Below are positions 22,635 through 35,784 of a DNA stretch of 64,000 bases, in pieces. A program made the translations under genes and the position numbers. Numbering within the stretch: the first letter of the stretch is position 1; the number at the start of each line of letters is the position of its first letter. The notes beneath the pieces are model-generated. The model did not search any database. It saw only the letters and a list, made by a program, of their open reading frames with translations, and was not told where the DNA came from. The DNA is taken from the NCBI GenBank assembly GCA_030248215.1, contig JASANG010002156.1, positions 62,001 to 126,000 of the forward strand. The letters are read 5' to 3'. The DNA is from Enoplolaimus lenunculus. Taxonomy: Eukaryota > Nematoda > Enoplea > Enoplida > Thoracostomopsidae.

Positions 22635-25165
22635 AGTTGACAAAATGTTGTGCTGAATAACAGCTATACATTGCGCAACTCTACAAATATAAACAGGCAA
22701 ATTGTAGTAATGTTAAGATTGTAATCGAATCAATGGTATAACGCATTCACTTATAACAAACATAAATATGCATAATTATCGTCAAAACAGAGCATGGAAC
22801 TTGCATTCGGTCCCTGATTGTGTTGCTGAGGCACACGGGTATGCGTTACCTTCGTCCATTCACTATGTAAAAAGTTTAATATTGTAATTCAAAATAATGC
22901 TGAAAAACAACTAAAAAAATCAGAAATTCAGCAGCGCAAATCCCAAAATCGTATAGCTAGATACAACAAAAAATTTTTTTGATACATTTTTAATTGAATT
23001 TAATTCGAGAGGATTATTCGTTATGTGAATATTTTTTTCTATGCAAAATTCCGTTTTAAATTTGGATATTTGCCGTTCAAAAGACTAAATGTATACAGTT
23101 GCATGCTCTTTGAAAATACCGCAATCGTATTTTTGATTACCGATTCTATTACGTAACGAAGCGAAGAACAAGTTGGAAAACAAAATACCAAAAAAATCTG
23201 AGGAAAACAGTGGCACTAAAACATCAATGACGAGTACTCACTCAAATGGTAGTCCCCTGATAACACTGGCCGGAAACAACAATCATAGCCTAACAATTTT
23301 TCTCCAATACCCAAATTCTCATACCTTTTTCCAGCCGACGATAGGTTGTGTAAATTTCGAACTAGCCAATACATAGAAAGCTTTAAAATTTAAAAATATT
23401 TTTGCACTTGATTTTTCCTGTTGGCGAACCTAGTTTGACATATTTCGTAGCCGGCTTAGCTCGCTTGTTTAAAGATCAAACTAACTGGTGATAGGTGCTA
23501 CATACATTTGAGAAACAGGTCTAGACACCAAATTCGGTTGGCATACTCAGCAATTATCCATCATTTGCACAGGATATAGATTTATTGAAACTTCAAAAAT
23601 TTGCAGGCAGCTTTTATTGTCGAGAGTGCATTTCGTAAATAAAACTGCTAGAGTTGCATCAGAAAATACGATTTCAAAATCTATTTTCAAAATTTAAATC
23701 AAGTTTGATTTTAGGCACGCAGTACTGATCATAGGTATTAAATGTGAAGCGCTGTCAGTAGGGTAACGATTACAACTCAAACCTTGTCTCTTACACTTTA
23801 CCCACATAAGCTCAAGCCTAAGCCCAATAGTGACCGATTCTTATCTTAAGTAATCCCAAAACCTACAAACATTGGCAACTCGACGGAAAAGCGTAGAAGA
23901 GCCTACCAACCAAAAGATCAAGTAACCGCAATAAGTACGGTCAAAATCCTACGTTTAGAAACATTTTTATGCTTCCAGCATACTCTCTATGACATTCCCA
24001 TACACTTTCTGCGCCAAGCCCCACTTAGCTTCTTATAGTTTGCTCAAAACACTGATGAGCATTTTCCAGGGTTCAACTATGAATTTCCTTTCATACTATA
24101 TTTAAATTTATTGCTTTTTATAAATTAACATCACTGTATAAACAAAATCATGTTCGACAACAGCGTGAAAATTTCGCAAACCCAGTTTATAAAATGCAGC
24201 AATAAACATTTCCATAACCAAAATGAATGCACAAAAACAAGTTACCTAAAATAAATATATAACACTGTAAGCACACTGCTTTACATTTTTGGACCAACAC
24301 GGCGTAAAGCAGCCAAAAATGAATTGAAACAACTGAGCATGATCAGATCCAGATGTGTGGGGGCAGTTCCCTAGACATGTAAATTCTGTCGAAACATCTG
24401 CAAACTCCTCGTATGTAAAACAATTATGTAATACTTACATCAATGCTCATCCACACAAATGGTAAGCTTTACAACCTTGGTTTATGTAATACCTTTGTTG
24501 TAAAAACTTTCTAGATCCAACACTATCGTGCATGTATACAACCAATATGAAATCTGTAATTATTACAGATTTTACATGAAACCACAATTTGATTACATTC
24601 ATAAGTGACCCATGATACGTTTGTAAACGGTAAACGAAACGGATGTTTGATTAAGTCGCAAACAAAATATTCAAACAACAAGGCGTCGGTTTCTATAAAT
24701 TGATGTATTATTACCACCTATCTCGCTAGTGGTCTCAAGCTGCAAACAATAGAGCTCGGTTATGAAATTTCCAGATATACTTTAAGGTGAGCAGTTTTAC
24801 GGGAAAACGATAAATTAATTTTATTTTGTTTCACGTTCATAGAGAAACATTGAGTGATAAAGGTTCCGCCCAGGCCTAACAGGGATCAAAACCAAAATTT
24901 GGTGTTGAAGTTTACTACGAATGCCAATAAACATAGCTGACAAGCCCACTTCGTATCATTTCACGTTTTGACTTTATAGAAAAATACTACATCGCCGCAC
25001 CAAAATTAAAACTTTTTATAACAAAAATCAACTGATAATATACGTATTGTAACAACACGCCAATACGTTTTGAATCTTTCACAATGAGATATAGCATAGT
25101 AGTACTTTACTCACAATGTTAAATTGCATTGGAACTAAGCGACGAGTCTAATTTAATTTCACATT

Positions 25166-26098
25166 CTACTCCAACACTTTTAATACTTTGCCAATTGCGA
25201 TTGTTTTACCTGAAATAAAGAAATGTATTAGCGTAACAGGCCACAGTGGGTCACGTAACAAATAACAATAAATTCTAGAATTTTAGCTACGACGACGCAA
25301 AAACATTTTCCAGAACAGAACCAAAACTGAATAAAACTACAGCTGCTAGAAAAGTATTACAGACCCACATGGTTCCACTGACGGAATTGCCACTACAGAA
25401 GTTCTCGACTAGTCTATAAAAATCTTCGATTGAGGGCCAATCTCCACTGAAATATACGAATCAACTGCCAGCGCAAAAATAGTTCAAAGCCTGAGCACAA
25501 AAACAAACTAATAATAGTGCGCTACCTTCGTCGCGTAGAGTGAAACGGCCCATTTGTGGAAAAACTTTAAATGGCTCGAGGCAAAATACTTCTTGGGATT
25601 CGAAACGTATAATGCAAATTTGATCTTGTTTTACAAATCTCGGCCGTTGCGTTGTTTTTTCGCCAGTTTTACGATCGATAAGGCAACCGATTGCCTAAAG
25701 CGAAACAATCATCTAATGCTAAACATAATCAAGGACACACCACGGACAGCTCAAATTCCCATCAAAACCATCAAATGCTGGGACGAAAACTATGCATACC
25801 AGATTGTTTGGTGGTAAGTTTGTAGTACTCGTTTGTTTCAAAAAGATCCGTAACAATAAAATACTCATAGCTAAACACAACAAAAACCCAGACTAGTCTC
25901 TATTACGGTTTGCCTGGTCACGGTCTTGGTTTTTAGCTGATACCGAATATAGCTGGCTGACAGCGCAAATATCCACAAATTATAATTACTTTAACCACAA
26001 TTTCTTCAACGGCATTATGAATGTGTAGAACACAACTGTAGCCAGGACAAATAATTGACTTTAGTTCTAGGATAACAACCTAAAGTAATGAGTGGATA

Positions 26099-26134
<36 letters not shown>

Positions 26135-29100
26135 TTGATTTTCACTTTCCACTTATGTTTATGTAAATTCTTCGTTTCGCAAGCATAAATTGCAGATTCC
26201 AACAAAAACAGTCAATATCATCCTTGAAAACTAGCAGGGTTTTAACATGATTTCATTATTTTCGCCGAGGAAGAAACAGAAATTGCGAAGACACGACATC
26301 TCCAAATTATTAATAATTGAATGTATCGCAACATAACATACGCTTAGTTTTTAACTTCAATAAAACTGTGCACGAAATATGTAATATAAAATGTGAGGAA
26401 TACGTTAGACAAAACACCATCTGCGAGCAAAAGATAAGTTAGTGCTACACACATTTGAAAATATTAAGACTGAAAAGTATCAAACAGGTTAAACAAACTT
26501 GAGCATCAAAGATACGTCCAGTGCGGCACAAATCTTCGTTCGAGCACAGTATAAATCCTGGAAGTATGTCGGCCTCGTCGATGCCTTTTAGTTTTAATTT
26601 AACATTTTCGCCCGGCGTGACTTCATCGGTTTCTTCGTCGTCCGACCACAACTGCAGCACCTGAACTTGAACCTGAAACACCACCAGAAAAGACACACAT
26701 CATATCACATTTTTATACATCTCCAACCGCTTCAGGTTGAGCGGACAAACATTAATGCTTGTGCTATAATCTACTGTACCGCTTTCTCCAGCAGAACTGC
26801 GACACTTAAGTTCTGATTTTGTGACACTGGATTGGTTACATTTAACCTTTAAACAATCAAGCGATGACACCATTTGGCTTCACTTGGACACCACGACCGG
26901 GCCTTTCTCAAGCAGACATACTCTGCACATTCTTACAATAACCGAGAAGAAAATCGTTCTATACAACGAATACAAGCATACCTTGTTCGGCATGAGCGTC
27001 AACATTTGGCCTCGAATAACAACTCCTGACTCAATCTTGCCTAGAACTACTGTGCCCATGTCCTGAAATAAAAAAGTTGCCACCAAAGTTGTTTACAGTT
27101 AAATAACAGAACTTAAATAATCTTAAACATTCCAATTTAAAGGTTAATAGCACTGTAGCCATCATATCTGTTCAACTACTTTCCGGAAAAAGTAGTAAAA
27201 GAAAAAGTATTGCGAATAATGCCATATTTAAGCTAGCACTCACATTGCCGACATTTATACTGCTACATTAACCATACAATTGCGGACTTTAAAATTTTAA
27301 TGACACATCCAATTTTCACAGCATCTTTGGATGCAACTTAATGAAAACATGAACTACCCAAAAAATGCAAATAACGTGAAAGAAAAAAAGGACAAATGCG
27401 ACATGGTCACACAACAAAATAATTAACAGTCCCAGAACATTTAACGCGAACGTACATTATATTTATCCACAAGAGGGATTCGTACAGGTCCTTCTCTTGC
27501 ACGCGAAATCGGTGGCAAACAGTCGATAAAGTCGATAAATGTCGGACCACTGCAACACAAACATGAAAAACAACAAAATCGCGACAAAAATCAGTCAAAT
27601 TAACCGGCTGGAGAGCCATAAACTACATAAATACGGTAAAAACGCGTGTCATTGAATTTCGCATTAAAACTATCGAAGATATGTAATCTATTTTATTCAG
27701 TTCGAGACAATTTATGGCTAGAGAACAACCGCAATGCACTGCCATAAAAAACCCACCATAGTGTATTGTACTAAACATCTTTAGCTCTTACCTTCACATA
27801 AAATATTAACAAGACATCATCAGATAGTTACTATACCTAGAAATTGCTAAACCGTTATGACTGGGAGCTCTGAAATATAAAAAGATCAACCAAAATAATT
27901 CCAATTAAACTTACGTATACCACGAGCATGCTTGCGGACACGCATCTTTAATAAACGCACCGGTGAGTCCACTGACTGGAATGAATGTGACGTCGGTTTT
28001 CGGGTTGAAGCCAACTTTTTTCAAATAAGGAATCAGTTTATCGCGACATTCGTTGTACCTGAAATGAATGTTCGAATCAATAACGATTTAGCTATTTTAT
28101 CCTAGATGTCACCATCTTATTAATGTTTACTGTACTGTGAACCAAAACAGAAAGTGACTTTGCAAGAATTATGCTGGAATCGGAATTCCGATGAAATGTT
28201 AATACTTACTATAACCACTAGTATTCAAAACGTTTGCAATACTAGCAACGCTAATTAACTTTTTTCGGATAAGCAGTATTTGCGTAAATTTGTGCAAAAG
28301 TTAGCTGGTATATTGCCTAAAATACGAATGTTGGCCGTTCGTGCTTTATTCATGTAGCTAAAATGATTTGTTCACGGGATTACAGACTCATAACCAGGAT
28401 GATGTAAAAGAAAACATGCAAAACGCCGTAATTTTTCAATTTTCATACTATACCAAAGCATGAGTAGAGGTGTGTCGATTAATCGGTATAGGTAATAGCA
28501 GAACTTTTCGTGAGCATTGGTATCGGCACCGTCAAAAAATTGCCATTTTTTTCTGATAGGTTTTGTACTACATTGCTTCAGGAAACCGTCATGTCTCTTG
28601 CGTTTGTGTTTGACGAAATTATATGTAACAGAAACGGGTTATATATAATATGCAGGGTGCAATCGGAATTCCGATTCCGATCAGATTTCCGATTCAAAAC
28701 GAGTTCAGATTGCGATTCCGATTGCACAATCAATCGGAATCGGAATTTCTACATTTTAATTTTAGACCTACTTGTTGTGATATGTAGTATACAAATTATG
28801 CATCATTTATCTTTTAAATTGTTTATTGTAGTTTAGTTTTACCGAGCCAACAAAATGATTGCCAATTTGTTCAAGCGACGTTTTTTGAGAATTGTTGCCG
28901 GCGAACACACACACTCTAAATCTATATTATACTTGTTAATACACATTGTTCATATAGTCACAAAATATGTAGTTCCGATTCCGATATAATCCAGTTCCGC
29001 TTTGCACCCTGTAATATAGTTATCTTAATGGTTCATTAAACATCATTTGTTAAAATTGCAACCGGAATCGGCAATATTTCAAAATAAAAATCGGCATCGG

Positions 29101-32100
29101 TGGCGCAACTTTTTCTCTGCATAAACTAACCTTTGTTCGCTCCATTCCACGGTTGGATCGTCCATTTTGTTGACCAAAACAACCATTCGGTTGACGCCCG
29201 CAGTTTTGACCAACATCGCGTGCTCGCGTGTTTGTCCCCCCCGTTCAAAGCCTGTTTCAAATTCCCCACGGCGTGCCGATATTACCTGTAATTAAATTTG
29301 ACCATTTAAAAATTGAACATCAAACTAAATCACTAAATTGTCACAGAGAAAAATTCCAATTATATATCTACCAGATGAAAACAGATTTCTATGCATTCTT
29401 AAATTTTTTTGTGCTTAACAAACCAAAAGCATAAAACACCGCTATTTACACGTCAGAGCAACCAAAAGTCCCCAAGGAGTGTGTAGCTTGTTATTAATTT
29501 TCAAACTCAATTTGTCAAAAATAGCAACAATTCACACTTTAAAGTAGATTTCAAAAACAAAAAATACAAAGTGAACAGATAGCAAAATCAGGCGTTGAAA
29601 CTAGCGGGTACGCCCGGATACAAAAAGTCGGATTGAAAAAATAAATAGTCGGAAACGGTTATTAAGTGCATATTTCAATAAAAGTAAACATTAATAATAC
29701 TAATTTCGTAGTGCTTCGTATAATTTATTATTTTGTTTCTGCAAGGGTTCTAATACAGTATTACGACAGACTTTTCAGAGATAAATATTCGAAAACTTAT
29801 ATATAATACCAGAGCAGCATGTAATTTTTTAATTAGCCGCACCAAAATATCTGGGCGCACCCTGGTTAAAGCGTACCAAAACAGCCAAATCGGCTTGTGA
29901 TGCGCCACCAATCATATTCGGGACAAAGCTTTTATGCCCAGGAGCGTCGAGAATGGTGAAATGTTTTCGATCGGTTTCAAAAAACGCACGCCCAACCTCG
30001 ACCGTTTTGCCTTTTTCACGCTCTTCTAGATTTGTGTCCAAAGCCCACGATAAATACCTATATCAACTTGCATAAGTCCGTACTACTAGAACATTCTGCA
30101 TATAATTGTTAGTACAATACTTTTCTTGGTAAACTCCAGCTGCCAGCACTTATCTTGAAAACATGTGACAAAGGCCATATTTTGAAATACGTATACGCAA
30201 CACCTTTCAAATGTTAGCTGGCTATAGGTTTTGAACTCACAAATTTCTGCAGTAGCGGATGTCAAAATTTGTATTCTGCTATTGCATGAAGATCACGATT
30301 CGCTGATTCGAAAGTTTCCAGACCTATCTTTAACTGGCTACAGATGGTAAACAAAGCTCATTTGAAAACACGGGCAGGTGCAACCATTTCTTAAAAAACT
30401 AACAACTGGAATAGGGTAACAGAATGAAGCATAGTTAAATTTGATACACTATATACCTGATGGTAGTATTAGTAGCTTTCTATTCAGTATGTAAGTAACA
30501 AATATTCTAGCCTCAAGGGCGCAGCAAAATGATTTAGAAACATTCAACACCGTTGTCAAACCTACCAGCTTTCACGATTCTTTTCTTTCGCTTCCTTTTC
30601 ATATTTTTCCAACGTTCGCTTGTCAACCATTCCGGTCAAATTCCTGACGACAAACAACTGGACTAGATAATTACCATGACGCACAACAGCTGTAGTACAG
30701 TCATGTTACAGATTTCAAGATATCTTGATATTGCGTTAGCGTCTACCATTGGAACGAACACCAATTATAAAAGAAAAGGATATGAAATAATTGTTCAAAG
30801 AATCGTTCGTAAGCTGATATTTCAACGTCGCTGAAACTGATAGCTAAAAACTAAACAGCTTACATAATTTGTCCACCTATGGTCGATTTTCCAGCATCGA
30901 CATGCCCAATAAATATAACGTTAACGTATTCTTTTTTCTGAGACACATCAGCTGATTTCTTTTTCAAGACAGGTCGTGGAGTGATTTCCTCTTCCTCTTC
31001 GTCTAATAATTAAGCAAACGTCGAGTGGCGTTATGACATAATATACAATTGCCAATTGCCATGAACATGACTATCATTAACACACAATTCCGGATTGTAT
31101 ATATATATATATATAGAGAATGGAGTGCCAATGAAGAACTTGAGACTAATACTGTCTCAAATTCTTTGATACTGAGAATTGAGACATTTGTGAGAGTATC
31201 AGAATTTCTTGCCCCAATACCAATATGTTTCAGAAAAATTCTAAATACCAAATTTTGAAGGCTTTTTTCCGTTCAAAGCAACATGAAAACAATGTTAAAT
31301 TCATGATCAGAGGCGGATCCAAAAATCTTTGACGAAATTGGTGGCTGGCGAATGTTATGAAACGCAAAAATTGTAAGGCAGGGACCTTACCATTTTATCA
31401 CAATAAAATTCTGCGGGAAACATTGTTTTTTACAAAAAGTTTTCTGAGGGAAAAATTAAAGTTAGGGATCTTAGCATTTTAACACATGAAAATTTCTGAC
31501 GGGGGGCGTACGCCTCCCCCGCCCCGCTCGGGATCACTGCACGATCCATCGGAATATAATCCAGTTTGACAACAATGACATATTGGCGAAAAAATTGCAC
31601 TGTTGCACAAATCATATTAGTGATACTAGCTGGCTTAGTATCGCGGCTGGCTGCAATTTACCGGAACCGGCCTTCGATAGTTTATTTTCGGTGATTACCA
31701 AGGTTTATATACTTTGCTAAAGAAATCGATGTTAGTTTTATAGTTATTTTTAGCAAAATGATTAATTTCTACCAAATACATTTAATACCGGAATTTTTAA
31801 TTCTGGTAAAAATTCACCGGAAACGGAAGGTGAAAAAATGCCGGAACCGAAACTCTGGTTTCGCCCTGATACCGGAGTCTCAGTTTCCAAACATGACCCT
31901 TTTCAAAAGCTGGGACTGAGACTACGCGAGTCTAAGAAATTTTCGGCACTTGGGACACTTATCCGTGCGTATTTATAAAAGAATTTAATACTAGGTCTGG
32001 ATCCAGAGGAAGGCGGTAGCCTCCAAACAGAAAATGGCACCTGTTGATTTTTCTTTCGTGTCACTATAGGAGCATTTGATTCTCACTCGCGCGACTAATC

Positions 32101-32501
32101 TAAAACATTCTTTCTTTAATTGTTTTTGTGCCACAACGTAAAAGCAGAAACAACAGCGAACAAGCAACGTAAAATGAAATAGTAACCTTCAATATCTCCT
32201 CCATTATTATCGCTGATATGTAATCCATTTGGTGTACCCATATTGCCAACGTTTGTGACTTCCACAGAACTGATCGATGAGTGAGTGCCTCCAGCACTAT
32301 CACTAGAAGATGGGCAATTCGACGCTCCTGTAGTTACTCCGAGACCGCTGGCGCATTCTACAGGTGAGGCGTCGGTCCCGAGCTCGCTAAAAGGCCGCTG
32401 CGAAAATTTGTCAGTCACTTCTGGTTCTGCGACGTCGACATATTGATGATGCTGATGGTCGTCTTCACATTCAATATCGTCGTCTACACTGTCGTCCCAA
32501 C
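25166..32501 (-). CDS. GSPT1: Eukaryotic release factor eRF3 (GTPase), 12 exons, N-terminus missing
   Basis: In transcript order the exons are 32501-32187, 31002-30864, 30643-30566, 30057-29877, 29285-29131, 28058-27915, 27549-27456, 27062-26982, 26672-26499, 26079-25990, 25694-25526, 25209-25166 (stop TAG). All phases agree, giving 553 residues after the first partial codon. An acidic, Ser-rich N-terminal stretch precedes the GTPase: P-loop GHVDAGKST, then [16 protein letters not shown] and ISARRG. Beta-barrel domains follow (DMGTVVLGK...[31 protein letters not shown]) and the end is [13 protein letters not shown] then [10 protein letters not shown]. eRF3 binds eRF1 and hydrolyses GTP during peptide release at stop codons. 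[13 protein letters not shown] and the [12 protein letters not shown] segment fit eRF3, not Hbs1 or EF1-alpha. The first exon with the start codon is not identified. Confidence 0.95.
26100..26134. repeat. (AAT)n microsatellite in an eRF3 intron
   Basis: About eleven perfect AAT units lie just upstream (on the minus strand) of the exon at 26079-25990. Confidence 0.9.
28653..29011. mobile_element. hAT-like MITE, CAGGGTGCAA-CGGAATTCCG family, in an eRF3 intron
   Basis: It runs from CAGGGTGCAATCGGAATTCC to TTCCGCTTTGCACCCTG, 359 bp. Flanks TAATATG and TAATATAG are a target duplication with one base gained or lost. It interrupts an older GGCATCGG-type repeat spanning about 28465-29100. Close relatives are at 50165-50588 and 56346-56715. 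Confidence 0.7.
31650..31875. mobile_element. Decayed CAGGGTGCAACCGG-type MITE copy
   Basis: GCAATTTACCGGAACCGG at the left and CACCGGAAACGGAAGGTG...GCCGGAACCG...CGCCCTG at the right follow the element at 32785-33136, but the tips and interior have drifted. It lies in the first visible eRF3 intron. Confidence 0.45.
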
Positions 32502-32784
32502 CTCAACAGCAAGAAAATACATCCGACGATTATTAAGACAAGAATTATCATATAGAAGTTTTATATATAGACATTGACTTTGACTACTTTGAAATGTATC
32601 AGAGATGTAAGAGGCGGTTTCTGAAACGATTTTCACAAGTCAATGTAATGACGCAATAACGCCTTTTTTATTTTGCACAAACGCAGCAAGCTGTTAAAGT
32701 CGCTTGCTTGAAAAGTTTTATAAAATTAGAAACAACAACTGTAAATACCTGGTATCCGATATACATATATGTTTATACCAGGGT

Positions 32785-33136
32785 CAGGGTGCAACCGGAA
32801 TTACAATTTACCGGAGCCGGAATTTGAAAATTTTACCGGAACCGGAAAGTGAAAAATGCATTTCACCAACAATTTCATTTTAATCTTGAAATAAAATTAG
32901 TCGAACCCAGATATTTATTTTGTTTGGTGTATTTTAGATTTTCATCACCGAATGAAGTGAAATCGACCATCAATGGCTTATATTCGGAGTACACGTGGCT
33001 TTCAAAAGAGATTCTTAAAAATTAGCAAAGTTAAGAAAACGGCCAAATTATAACACCGGAATTTTTAAATCCGGTAAAAATTTACCGGAACCGGAAGGTG
33101 AAAAAGTGCCGGAACCGGAATTCCGGTTGCACACTG
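32785..33136. mobile_element. hAT-like MITE (352 bp) inserted in the tip of another element
   Basis: Its ends are CAGGGTGCAACCGGAATT and AATTCCGGTTGCACACTG. It has a perfect 8-bp target duplication ACCAGGGT at 32777-32784 and 33137-33144. The right duplicate continues as CAGGGTGGCAACAAAGG, the terminus of a different MITE family, so the duplicated site straddles that element's end. A close relative in the same orientation is at 35354-35738. Confidence 0.88.
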
Positions 33137-33138
33137 AC

Positions 33139-33360
33139 CAGGGTGGCAACAAAGGTTCGGATTAGGCAAAAATTTGTGGTTCAGATTGGGATTCGATTGA
33201 TGAAAACACCGAATCCAAAAGCCGAATCCAATAATGTTCAACAATTTTCATTTGTCAGTAATAAAAATTTTAAATCAATATATTTTGTTTCAGATCACAA
33301 ATCTCAAAACTGAGGTCGGCACGAACTGAAACAAATTAAAGATATATCTGAAAAATAAAA
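33139..33360. mobile_element. CAGGGTGGCA-family MITE, right part lost
   Basis: From CAGGGTGGCAACAAAGGTTC onward it matches the reverse complement of the right half of 55683-56043 (shared words: CGGCAAAAATTT, ACAAATCTCAAA, AAACAAATTAAAGATATA). It stops short where another repeat begins. Its first five bases were duplicated by the insertion at 32785. Confidence 0.65.
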
Positions 33361-33391
33361 GTAAGATTACCACTTGGCTACTGTAATCCGT

Positions 33392-34053
33392 TATTCAGAG
33401 CTATAGTGTTGTTTTGGCTCCTTGGAAAACCAACAAAATCAGTGTTTTGGGCGTTCTATCAAAATAGAATTTTGGGTAACCGAAGGGTCATTCTGTTTTA
33501 TAAATCGCTGTATAACCAGGTGGCGGTGCTCCACAATTGTTTTTGTGTTGGTAGGCGAATGCGCAAGTACGTACTTCCGGGCCAAAGCTGCGATCAAACA
33601 AAAATTTTTGTGATTGCTTATATAAAAGTAAGATTTTTTAAGAACACTTTTGAATATTTTTATCTGCTTTAAATTACCGCTTCGTACGATTAAACTAATA
33701 AATGGCCAACAAAATTTATCTTTTTTACTTTATTTTTCACTTGGCTACTGTCGCCATACCCTTAGAACATTCTCGGAAACAAATCACATTGCCGCAAAAC
33801 ACCATCGGTTCGATACACTCCCTAATTCAGAGCTATAGTGTTGTTTTTGCTCCTGGGAAAACCAACAAAATCAGTGTTTTGGGTTTTCTTTCAAAATAGA
33901 ATTTTGGGTAACCGAAGGGTCATTCTGTTTCTTAAATCGCTGTATAACCAGGCGGCGGTGCTCCACAATCGTTTTTGTGTTGGTAGGCGAATGCGCAAGT
34001 ACGTACTTCCGGGCCAAAGCTGCGATCAAAGAAAAATTTTTGTGATTGCTTAT
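33392..34053. repeat. 230-bp direct repeats, 432 bases apart
   Basis: 33392-33621 and 33824-34053 are nearly identical (start ATTCAGAGCTATAGTGTTGT, end TTTTTGTGATTGCTTAT, through ACGTACTTCCGGGCCAAAGC). The roughly 200-base spacer includes a second CACTTGGCTACTGT word that also precedes copy 1. Transcribed open frames occur in both copies but look like repeat by-products. Confidence 0.8.
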
Positions 34054-34223
34054 CGCTTTTTCACCTCTTTGGTATCGGTTTGCAAACCACTGAGACTGAA
34101 AAAAGCTAGACGCAAGTGGCCCATCCCAGCATCTACGAAACATCTATACATATATACATTATTTACTGAATAAAACTAAGTTTGTTCATGCTCTGAGCAG
34201 CTTAATCCAACATATATAGATAC

Positions 34224-35008
34224 CAGGTTTGTTTTTCCGGTTTGTTCCATTTTTCCCGGAAAAAATGGAAAAAGTTCATTCTCTGTCTGAGTGATCGGTT
34301 ATCCCACCCTTAGCCAACGATTGCCCTAAAATGCTTGGATTTTGAAACTTTTGAATGTTTGATCTTCTGATGACATCCCCTGTATCATTCCATGCCCAGA
34401 TCTGAATTTTTAAAAAATTAGATTTTTAAAGCCACAAGGTCAGCGCCCTTGTGACCCAAAATTTTTTTCGAACACTTGGACAAATTATATATCATTTGAC
34501 GCAGTTTGCAGAGCCGAGCCGAGTGGGGTTAAACTTTCTGCAATCAGAAATTTTCTGAAAGAGTTGTCAAATAACTGATTGAAGCTTGACCTATTCTTGT
34601 GTTAAATCATACGGTAGAAGCAAGCTTTCAATTTTGAGCGCCCTAATTTTGGCCACACTTTCGACGAAACCTGGTGACCGAACCGAACAAGCTACATATG
34701 TAGTTTTACATTGAATCTCGTGATAAAGCTTCAATTCTGAAATCCATTTATATATTTGTATACCGAATTTTTCGCTCTTTTCGGACATATAATGTGTCCT
34801 GGTAGACATATACACGCGGCTACTGTTAATGTGTTGCATGTAAATTATGTTAAATTTTATCTAAAAATCGTATTTTATGTCATATTTAGTTGCAAATTAT
34901 ATTTGAGAATCGTTTATATATAGTATGTTTCCATTTTTTTCCACTCCCCAAGGAAAAAAATGAAAAAAAACATTTTTTCCGGTAATTTTTTTCCGGCCTA
35001 CAACCCTG
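34224..35008 (-). mobile_element. 785-bp hAT-like non-autonomous element
   Basis: It is bounded by a perfect 8-bp duplication ATAGATAC (34216-34223, 35009-35016), with ends CAGGTTTGTTTTTCCGG and CCGGCCTACAACCCTG. Inside, TTCCATTTTT-type runs near each end mirror each other. Its interior is the reverse complement of 54721-55401 (shared TTCAATGTAAAACTACATATG, CTTGTTCGGT). There is no transposase frame. Confidence 0.82.
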
Positions 35009-35353
35009 ATAGATACGTATACAAAAAGAGCCTGAACTAACTTTCTGCAGTTTGATCTGGAAGTGAAACACTTGACGGATCAGCTGAAATCAGTAAACTT
35101 TAATGTAAGCTTATGACATACTCCGACAAGAACATAAAACAGGTCATCGTTCTAAACAACTTCTTACATTTTCTGCAGTACAATATAATCAAAACAAGTG
35201 TAAACCATACCACAACATTAATAGCGAACAAGTCGAATATAGATATCTGCAACAGACATCTTAAAACAACATACCTAAGTATTGTAAGCATGTGAGACAT
35301 GCTTGTCAGTGTGTCTATGCAAAGGCATTGCATTGTATTGTATGTATGTCGGC

Positions 35354-35738
35354 CAGGGTGCAACCGGAATTACAATTTATCGGAACCGGAATTTGAAAAT
35401 TTTACCGGAACCGGAACCGGAAAGTGAAAAATGCATTTCACCAACAATTTCATTTTAATCTTATTTTTTGCTCTATTATTTGTGAAATAACCTTAGTCGA
35501 ACATAGGTATTTATTTTATTTGTTGTATTTTAGATTTTCGTCGTCGACTGAAGTGAAATCGACCATCAATGGCTTATATTCGGAGTACAAGTGGCTTTCA
35601 AAAGAGATTCTTAAAAATTAGCAAAGTTAAGAAAACGGCCAAATTTTAACACCGGAATTTGTAAATCCGGTAAAAATTTACCGGAACCGGAAGGTGAAAA
35701 AATGCCGGAACCGGAACCGGAATTCCGGTTGCACCCTG
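35354..35738. mobile_element. hAT-like MITE (385 bp) inside a SINE-like repeat
   Basis: It runs from CAGGGTGCAACCGGAATT to AATTCCGGTTGCACCCTG, with flanking ATGTCGGC (35346-35353) and ATGTCAGC (35739-35746), a one-mismatch 8-bp duplication. The surrounding TATGTATGTCGGC and GTCAGCAGCATAC matches the uninterrupted repeat at 36048-36063. The interior (GAAGTGAAATCGACCATCAA, ATGGCTTATATTCGGAG) is nearly that of 32785-33136. Confidence 0.85.
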
Positions 35739-35784
35739 ATGTCAGCAGCATACGTGTCGGAACATTGTCGATTAAAATTAGTTG

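Larger units (their letters stand above)
20144..25165. other. Intergenic DNA downstream of eRF3
   Basis: No supported gene. It contains a GGCATCGG-type repeat relic (about 20265-20520), the MITE at 21344, a 137-bp duplication at 22359, and a dispersed TAGRTGCTACA motif at 23489. A TTTATT near 24815 would be an AATAAA on the eRF3 strand about 350 bases past its stop. The open frame at 23173-23376 is polar and unrecognised. Confidence 0.5.

Noticed and set aside
23173-23376. A short polar gene downstream of eRF3
   Set aside because: There is no conserved motif, no splice partner and no start context. Length is within chance for AT-rich DNA.
29829-30057. EF1-alpha or Hbs1 GTPase instead of eRF3
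   Set aside because: The G-domain alone is ambiguous, but [16 protein letters not shown], the [12 protein letters not shown] segment and the C-terminal [13 protein letters not shown] are characteristic of eRF3.
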